Positions 56,901 through 64,000 of a stretch of DNA of 64,000 nt are shown in pieces. The stretch lies in the NCBI GenBank assembly GCA_032988165.1, contig JANTQF010000012.1, positions 62,001 to 126,000 of the forward strand. Reading direction: 5' to 3'. The translations under genes and the position numbers were made by a program. The number at the start of each line of letters is the position of its first letter. The stretch's first letter is position 1. The stretch is from Emmonsiellopsis sp. PD_33 (lineage: Eukaryota > Ascomycota > Eurotiomycetes > Onygenales > Ajellomycetaceae). Below the pieces are notes generated by a model. That model was not told where the DNA came from, ran no database searches, and was given only the letters and a program-made list of their open reading frames with translations.

Positions 56901-59616
56901 CTTACTTGAGCAGTACTCTCATCTACTCCTCCTGCAGAATGTCTGTAAATCCTCCATAATTAGTGAAAATATTACTATATTTCTTGATGAGGTCTATGAA
57001 GATCTTCTTTATCTCATCATTCTCATAATATATGATTACTCTGTTGTTTAGTGTGGTCTTATTTGTGCTATTCTGTATGACCTTTATCTACTGATGATTA
57101 TAAGCTGAGTTCTCTGTGATTACTAGTATTACTACTTTATCTACCACATGAAACCTGTCTGTGAATTCTATCTCTTGCAGGGTTCCTAACTTTAAATGAT
57201 ATGAGATGTGGACTGGCTTCTCACTGTCATTCCTTGCTTGAATGAATGGCAACATGTGATTCATAGTGTGCACATGGAATGTGAGCTATAGGTTAGATAG
57301 TTCAAATAGATAGTCTCTATCCTCTGGAAGCTCTATCTTTCCTTGGGTGCAAACAGGGATCCTCACTTCTGCCCTAGGTGGCACTGTAATGCCAGTGGTA
57401 GCATATAGAGGCTAGTTTACCTGATAGTTTGACTTTGGGGTTAAGGTGAGATCAATGGCTGCATCACAACACCATGTTAGTCAGGTCTTTTGACTTGAGA
57501 AATCCAGGACCAGGCCCTCTGATCTGAGGTTATCTACCCCTATAAGTAGCTTTACTTGCAGGTTATTAATGATGTAGGCTTCAATGAAGAGTTAGATGAT
57601 CATAAGCTTTTCAGATGATAGTGTTATTAGTATATGAAGTGAGATTATCATAATCTCTGATGAAACTAATCCTTTGCTAATACCCTATATTATTATAGGC
57701 TTGGATTGGATTATCTTAACTTCTGAATCTTACTGCTTGAGTCAGTTATGATCAATAAGTGTCATGATACATTCACTATTCAAACATACATTATCTATTA
57801 TATTAGGCTTCATGATAAATGCCTTCATTGTGGTATAATGCTAAAACTAGAAAGTCATTCTATCTGAAGTGTATGTCTGTAGCCTTCTGAATGAGATTAC
57901 CAGTAATAAGATATTAATATACTAAGTGGCTGGTCTGTTCTTATCTGTGTAGTGCTCTGTAATGTAGTCATGTAATTGATTGTTAGACATAAAGGTTGCA
58001 TTGCAGTTCAGACAGTTAAAAGCATTATACTTATCATTAAAGGCTAAGTAGTCATTAGCCTCTTCATGGGGATTATCATCCTGCTGGTCCATATTATCTT
58101 GATTATTTTATTAATCATCTTCCTGTTGACTGTCAGCTCAGTTTACCCATACATCATGCTTTTGATAGCTAGTATTTCCATAGTTATTCTGTTATTAAAA
58201 GTTGTTGTTATCCTAATATTAGTAATTATTATTATAATTATTATTCTGATAATTTTAATAGCATTGATTATTCTGGTTACAGTAGCCATTAGGGCATTAA
58301 TTATCATTTTAGTGATCCTGATTATTAAGCCTGACTTCACCCTGGGGTTTCTTGTCCTGATTAGGCTCATTATTCTAATAGTCATTCTAAGCACATCATT
58401 TCTATAAGCTGTAGCCATCCCTTCCATTCTGGAAGTTTCATGGTTAATAGGTGTCTTTAATGGGCTGATTATACTCATAATAGTTGTTTTAGTAGTACTT
58501 ATCCTCCCAGTTGCATTGCTTCTTAACTAAGAGAGTGATGAACTTTTCCATAATTATTCTAGGATTAGATTTATCTACTGTGAGATGTAGAGGCAGGTTG
58601 AGATGCTTCTACAGGTATAGAACTAACATATCCTCATTATCACTATAGCTGCAGTGTTTAGCTGTATGGACTAGCTCAGCTATAAATACTATAATACTAC
58701 AGCCATTCTAAGTATCCTGTACTATGTAGTACATCTTATTAAACTTGTTGAGAGACTTACTAGGTGCTATTCTAAATTATGTCTCTAAAGCTTTGCAAAT
58801 TTGCATTACACTATCTAGATAGTTCAGAAGGCTGTATCTGGTTACATCTGATACTTCTGAAATCCATTATGTGTTGGCTGTGCTGTAAAAATAGATTGGT
58901 AAGTCCTATTTGATAATTATTATGTCTCTTGATTGTGCTGCCACTTTGATATGGGTAGTAAAGAAGAAGATATCTTAGTAGTAGATCCTGTAGTCTTTAT
59001 TCTAAATATCATTGGATCTAGTAGTATCTGGCCAGAAGATCTCAATATCTATCACCTTCCATGAGGCATTAGATGTATATAGAGTATATTGACTCTCTTG
59101 ACCATCTTGAGTCTGATGGCTGGGTGCTAGGCTGGCACTGCATCTATAGGCTGATTCTTCCAGGTCTTTATTGTCTTAACTGGGAGAGGGTTGGTAGTTA
59201 CCCTTATTAGGTGTTTACTGGCATGGCATGCCAACTCCTAACTTGATGAGAGTCTTATGAAGTTACTCTCAGACTAGTTGAGTGATGGTGTGTATCTACC
59301 CAGTAGATAAACTATTATTATTTATTAGTGTAGCTGGGGTGGCAGCACTATCAGTAGTAAGTATATTAGCATTATCATTGGTCATTCTACTTGATGATTT
59401 AATTGATCTAACTAGATATTTTCTTGATGGGTGTACTAGATCAGAATTGTCAGCCCAGTAAATGTAAGCATTTTGCTGAGATGATTGGTCATTCTGCCTG
59501 AATAGATGATTTTGAAGTTAATTGGTTGCTGATGATATAATAGAGGGTGGACTCTGATATTATGAAACTTCTATTAATTGAGTGTTATTATTAGCATTTT
59601 GAACAGTGAATCTCAT
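53930..59616 (-). pseudogene. gag-pol-chromodomain of element E
   Basis: The ATG at 59616 (MRFTVQNANNNTQLIEVS) follows a pyrimidine-rich leader. gag continues to about 58050, with an Asn/Gln-rich tail. CLNCNATFMSNNQLHDYI at about 57970-58025 is the finger typical of fungal Gypsy polyproteins before the protease; VCLNSECIMTLIDHN near 57770 is the protease site. Reverse transcriptase covers about 56100-57000 (VYINDLVVYLQTWKHH at about 56400, LNLKKTYIRF, YLGLISWLCQYI). RNase H ends near 55500. Integrase has SDRDPKFLSNL near 54760 and STTYHLQIDE near 54680. The chromodomain at 54080-53930 reads KVEKIIVKRTSCSKTQYLL and WKGYGLKNN. Stops occur throughout, all transition-type. Confidence 0.85.
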
Positions 59617-59769
59617 GTTTGATGTTGTGGATGAGGGTGAAAAGAAAGATGGGAGAAATATAGAAGAAAGAAGAAAAGAAGAGTAAGAGACTGAGTTTAT
59701 TTATTTTGAACTCTAAGCTAACTTCAAAATAGTTATAGATGTCTTAGCATTCTATGTTAGAAGTCTAAG

Positions 59770-60432
59770 TTATAGGTTACCTAAACAGGCAATTGAATTT
59801 GACTTCTGAATGGTCTTAGGGTAAACACCAGAAGAATATAGAATATTTACTACTATATTTATTATAGTTCCTTCTGAATTATCTATTAGAGCTTCTGTCT
59901 CTAAAGCCATTATCTGCTTGTTTATTATTATTTGCTCAGTTAAGGATAGGACTGAGGGCTGTTGTGATGATTTGAAGGACTCAGATGAGGATGTAGGGGG
60001 TATATACAACCATATGAAAGCTGAGTAATCAGAGTTATTTAGTAGTAATTTCATGCTATGTATGAACTATTTGACATTACTTCAGAAAGATGCTTTATCA
60101 ATCATTCAATCTACTGAGTATATTGGAAGTTCTGTTACATCTTGACTCTCTATTCCTATACTAATACTGTGAGTTTGGGCTTAGCTTATGAGTAGAGCAT
60201 TCAACTTCAATGAGGCCTCTGGGTATTCCACAGCAGAGGTTATATACTTGGCTACTTAAAGAATGTTTTGGCTCACTGTGTGAACATAAGGACCATTATT
60301 AGTCACATATGAGGTTAGATGGTGAGCTAGTTAGATGATTTTAACTGTAAGGCTTGCAGACATCCCATAGAGTCTATCATCAAAAGTGAGGGGTAAATTT
60401 CCTAGCAGGGGCCCATGGAGGGTTGAATTCAT
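59770..60432 (-). pseudogene. Extra ORF between primer binding site and gag in element E
   Basis: Frame of 220 codons from the ATG at 60432 (MNSTLHGPLLGNLPLTFDDR) to TAA at 59770. Six internal stops, all within the first 125 codons, fit transitions; the last 94 codons are open. It contains TSYVTNNGPYVHTVSQN, SVDXMIDKASF-type sequence and IWLYIPPTSSSESFKSSQQP. It starts 29 bases inside the primer binding site. gag follows in the same phase 150 bases later, after a pyrimidine-rich leader. No known domain. It could be a separate protein or the N-terminal part of a larger gag. Confidence 0.5.
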
Positions 60433-60460
60433 TTCTTTGGATAACCTATTAAAACTCAAG

Positions 60461-60471
60461 ACATGCTACCA
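60461..60471 (-). other. Primer binding site of chromovirus E
   Basis: On the minus strand TGGTAGCATGT begins two bases after the LTR end. TGGTAGCA resembles the 3' end complement of initiator methionine tRNA used by many LTR elements. The tRNA identity is inferred. Confidence 0.6.
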
Positions 60472-60473
60472 AT

Positions 60474-60634
60474 TATAATAAGAACACTGTGCATTATAAG
60501 ATTCATAGAAAAAGGCTTGATTCTTCTAAGTTCTTAAGAGCTCTATGATGTAGGTGTCATTGGTCAGGCTGACTAATCTAAGCTAAGGAGCATGGGTAGA
60601 AGGATATGAGGACATGTAGAGCTTCCATGTAGTA
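60474..60634 (-). repeat. 5' LTR of chromovirus E
   Basis: 161 bases. The terminal dinucleotides have been changed by transitions (TA instead of TG at 60474 and TA instead of CA at 60634). Confidence 0.9.
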
Positions 60635-61199
60635 CTACACATATAGTAAACTCTTCTGAAATCTAAAATACAACTCACCCAGCTCAGCTCTACTGGATGA
60701 TATGTCAGTAAAAGGCCTTAAAGCTCTAATAGTCTATATTAATATCTCATGAGATTTTTCTTCAAACTTTCTGAATCCTCTAAACTTTCTGAATCCTTCA
60801 AACTCTCTGAATCTAAATAATCTTTTAAATCCATTATGAATATAAACTCTCTGTGTGAAGACAGCATCTCTTCTCAGAGCTCTAACACTGAATTCTAAAA
60901 CTTTATCTAATAGCTTGCAAACAAAATTAATCTTATTGCTGAACAAAATTGTATATCTATACTGACTTTAGCTTCTATTCTGATTCCTACTCATCTGATT
61001 ACTTCTTTTAAGGACTTCCTAAGATGTCTGAAAGAAAGATTCATCACCCTTGAGAAATTCACAGGTAAATAAGTCTCTAAATACCCTATCTGGTACCTCA
61101 GTGTAGAGGCTAAAATCACTTTGAATAGCCTTATAATTGAATCTCCTGCTGATCAGGCCTGATATATCTATATCTAACTCTCTGGCACTGCTATCATCT
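60635..61199 (+). other. Element D, leader region
   Basis: Continuation of element D after the chromovirus insertion. Contains a minus-strand open frame (60734-60946) with repeated Phe/Arg/Glu that I treat as chance. Tandem short repeat TTTCTGAATCC(T/C) at 60768-60800. Confidence 0.45.
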
Positions 61200-64000
61200 G
61201 ATTCTACCCTTAAATGAAGGTTAATATTAAACTTATTCCTATAATCCCTAATGTCATTCTTAACCAGCTTGACATTTTTTTCTCTGACTCCTTAGTGACT
61301 CAGAAGGCCCTGACCTGACTACATAGTATTTATTAGAAAACTAATCTACTCTCTACCTTTCTTCTAAGATTCAATCAGAAGATTCTGGAAGCTAATAGCC
61401 AGCTATGGGATGACACTATCAAGAAGGTCCTACTCAAAAAGGCCATTAAATTTGAACTTCTATAGTAGACTATTACCTCTATTAAACCCCTTATATACTT
61501 TAAATATTATATGAAGCTCTACAGCATAGAGAATAACCTGTCTGAGATTAAGATCATTTAGGGCTGAATCTGTGGTGATGCTCCTACTACCTCTAGGGAG
61601 GCCTTCCCTAAGACCTCTCTACTAAAGAACTCAAATACTATAAATTAGATGTCTATAGGGCCTACTTGCATGAATACATTCTGCATCTCAAATATAACTA
61701 TCATCACTGTTGTTGACTACTGTGCCTGAGGTATCTACATTAACTGTGATAAATCTAGGTATAGAGCTACTAACTGCTGTGGAACCCATATTCCCCTGAA
61801 ACTGCCTGTATGGTCTATAAACATACAAACTAAGCCTGAAGAGGAGGAAGACTTTAAAGATATTAAGTCAGACTTAGGAAAAGATTAGCTTTCACATGAA
61901 ATTGTGAGTGGAAGCTTCCAGAGTTAGATAGAAAGACCTTTGAGAAGAAAATAACTATTCCAGTGATTCTTGTACCTACTATAGTTAATCATTCTTTTAA
62001 TATGAATGCTATGATGGATAGTAATTACTATTACTATTTAATGATTCACTCTTGCATGGTTAACTGTTATAACCTCCCACATATCCTGATTAACCCCTGA
62101 AAGATTGAAGGTGTCAATGGTGACACAGGCAGCTTTATATGAAATATAGTGAAGTTTAATATTGATATTAGTAGATTTCTCTGAGAAAATATCTATACAT
62201 ATGAGATTGAGAATCTCCTGTATGACTTCATACTAGGCTTATTATAACTATCTAAATATCAAGCTCTCATCAATACTCATAACTGATACATTGTATTCCC
62301 TAAAGGCATCTACATCTCTAAAAAAAACATTCATAAGACTACTGACCTTCATCAAATCTCTGCCAACACCTATAACCTTCTTTAAAGCTGTAATTGGAAA
62401 TTCAAGTCTTAACCTCCTATTGAAATCTTCACCACTAGCATGGCTGATATAGAGAAGGCCCTCTCATAACTCTCTAAAAAGTTGAAGATTAATCTTATGA
62501 TAGTTCTTCCTTCATAATATCATAAATTCCTCAATGTTTTTAATTATAAGGCTGCTGAGAAGCTTCTACTATTCTGTGATGTACATGATCATTATATCAA
62601 ACTTGAGAAGATAGATGATAAAAACCCTCAGCTACTCTAAGAATCACTATACAATATATTATATGATAAATTACTTATACTTCACAAGACTCTTAATGAC
62701 CTTCTGAATAAAGGTTTCATTCAAGTTAGCAATTTACTTGTAAGTACACTCATATTCTTCATAAAAAAGCCAGATAAAGGCCTCTGATTCTATATTGACT
62801 ATCAGAGCCTCAATCATCTCACTCAAAAAGATTATTACTCATTGCTGTTAATCAATGAGACTCTTAAATGAATTGGCTAAGTTAAGTGATTTATAAAGTT
62901 AGATGTCATTTCTACATTCTATAAGATTTAGATTGCAGAAGGAGATGAATGGCTAACTATCTTTCATATGAGATATAATCTATTCAAATGGATAGTTACT
63001 TTCTTTAGCCTCATAAACATTCTGAGCACCTTTCAGAAATATATCAACTAAGCCTTATAAGACTATTTAGATGAATTTGCTTCTACCTACCTCAATAACA
63101 TTCTTATCTTCACTGATAGATCCTGCAAGTAGCATTAAGAGTACATTCAAAAAGTCCTCACCCACCTCTATGAATACAGTCTCTCAATTAATATCAATAA
63201 ATCTATCTTTAAAGTTTAAGAGACAACCTATCTTGACTTCATCATAAAGGTAGGAAAAGGAGTTCATATGAACCTCAAGAAGATCACTGCTATCCTCAAA
63301 TAGGAGGCCCCTACAACCATAAAAGGCATGTGAGGCTTCCTAGAATTCATAAATTTCTATCAATACTTTATTTGAGATTTTTCTAACATTATCTGACTAC
63401 TGACTGACCTCACATGCAAAAATCAGCAGTTTTAATAGTCTAAGGAAGTAGATAAGGTATTTACATGCCTTAAGTAGATATTCATCTCTATCCCAATGCT
63501 CATCACATTTAACTCTAACTGTCTGATGATAGTTGAAACAGACTCTTTCAGTTACATCACAGGCAGTGCTCTCATGCAATGAGATAATAAAGGCATCCTG
63601 TGATTCTATACATTTATATCTAAGAAGCTCAGCCCTATCAAAGCCAACTATGAGATCTATAATAAGGAACTCCTCACCATCATCTGATATCTAAAGGAAT
63701 GAGACTCTAAACTCTGCAGTATAAAAGACTTTGAAATTATTATAGATCATAAGAACCTCTGATATTTCATAATGATCTATAAACTCTCTGAATGCTAAAT
63801 ATACTAGATTAAATTTCTCAGCCACTTTCATTTTATAATCTATTACTACTCTGATATAGAGAACTTCATGGCCAACACCCTCTTCTGATATAAACAGAAT
63901 ATACCTTCTGAAGACTCTGACACCTACTGAGCAAACTATGAATAGAGACTACTAGATCTATAGATCCTTAAAGAATCTAAAGTAACACTATATGAAGTAA
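61200..64000 (+). pseudogene. gag-pol of Gypsy element D (runs off window)
   Basis: gag with a zinc knuckle at about 61735-61785 (INCDKSRYRATNC), protease-like region at about 61950-62390 (AMMDSN, NLLYDFILGLL), RT at about 62600-63250 (DYQSLNHLTQKDYYSLLLIN, FIKLDVISTFYKIQIAEGDE, DYLDEFASTYLNNILIFTD) and RNase H at about 63540-63900 (NYEIYNKELLTII, IIDHKNL). YLNN at 63088-63099 is the catalytic YLDD with both Asp changed to Asn. Stops are frequent and transition-type. Integrase would lie beyond the window. Confidence 0.85.

Larger units (their letters stand above)
51512..60634 (-). mobile_element. Complete chromovirus (Ty3/Gypsy) element E
   Basis: Two direct repeats of 161 bases, 51512-51672 and 60474-60634, are the LTRs. 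They are flanked by CTGCA (51507-51511) and CTACA (60635-60639), a 5-base target duplication with one G/A change. Next to the inner end of the right LTR, two bases away, is a primer binding site. Inside, on the minus strand: an extra frame, gag, pol, chromodomain, a long extra frame and a tandem repeat. Total 9123 bp, long for a chromovirus with such short LTRs. CpG-void and full of transition-type stops. Confidence 0.9.
51158..64000 (+). mobile_element. Ty3/Gypsy element D, split by chromovirus E
   Basis: The 5' part is 51158-51511; the remainder continues at 60635 and runs past the window end. gag, protease, RT and RNase H follow in order on the plus strand (61200-64000). The chromovirus insertion created a 5-base duplication and sits inside a locally repeated stretch (GTATAGTAGATTCTTCTGAA at 51481 versus ATATAGTAAACTCTTCTGAA at 60642). 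The left end of D is approximate. Confidence 0.65.

Noticed and set aside
58066..58478. Ile-rich open frames on both strands, one looking like a multi-pass membrane protein
   Set aside because: They are the reverse reading of the Asn/Gln-rich gag tail of the chromovirus; AT-rich AAT/ATT repeats give Asn on one strand and Ile on the other.
35641..64000. CRISPR array or tandem satellite
   Set aside because: Repeats found are LTRs, a 141-bp LTR repeat, a 50-bp repeat and an octamer array; none has the repeat-spacer pattern, and the DNA is eukaryotic.

Overview
This looks like filamentous ascomycete DNA, most likely a dimorphic fungus of the order Onygenales (Ajellomycetaceae, Blastomyces-like). 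The evidence is short spliceosomal introns of about 50-100 bases, compact intron-bearing housekeeping genes of typical Eurotiomycete form, and a sharp split between one GC-balanced gene island and very AT-rich, repeat-derived DNA in which I could find essentially no CpG by eye. That pattern matches the isochore-like, Gypsy-rich genomes known from Blastomyces and the CpG-biased RIP-type mutation known in related fungi; the genus is an inference.

Layout. Bases 1-3780 are the 3' half of a decayed Ty3/Gypsy element. Bases 3781 to about 35600 are the gene island. It holds a broken PD-(D/E)XK-like gene, two unrecognised small genes, a Ste20/GCK-III kinase, an F-box/DUF7730-like protein, an APH/AIM9-like phosphotransferase, a mitochondrial D-lactate/D-2-hydroxyglutarate dehydrogenase, a peroxisomal 4CL-like acyl-CoA ligase, proteasome subunit alpha-4, a CHY zinc-finger protein, a 1221-residue inositol polyphosphate 5-phosphatase with a WD40-like region, and two abutting gene fragments at the right edge. 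A 3512-bp Tc1/mariner element with TA target duplication and long terminal inverted repeats sits between the CHY gene and the 5-phosphatase gene. It carries a second, convergent gene of about 716 codons besides its transposase.

From about 35600 to 64000 the window is a stack of nested mobile elements, all CpG-void and full of stops explained by transitions. A plus-strand Gypsy element (C, about 35641-51157) has gag-pol followed by a TAACCTCT tandem array and a large third reading frame that also occurs in the left-hand copy (A). A hAT element (43938-49526) interrupts that third frame and brings two further unrecognised reading frames. Another plus-strand Gypsy element (D) runs from about 51158 to the window end. 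It is split by a structurally complete minus-strand chromovirus (E, 51512-60634: 161-bp LTRs, 5-bp target duplication, primer binding site, chromodomain), which carries one extra frame before gag and another after the chromodomain.

The island genes are unrelated housekeeping and accessory functions and do not form a biosynthetic cluster. The most unusual content is in the transposons: four or more unrecognised, frame-conserved extra proteins in four different element families, all silenced by RIP-like mutation.
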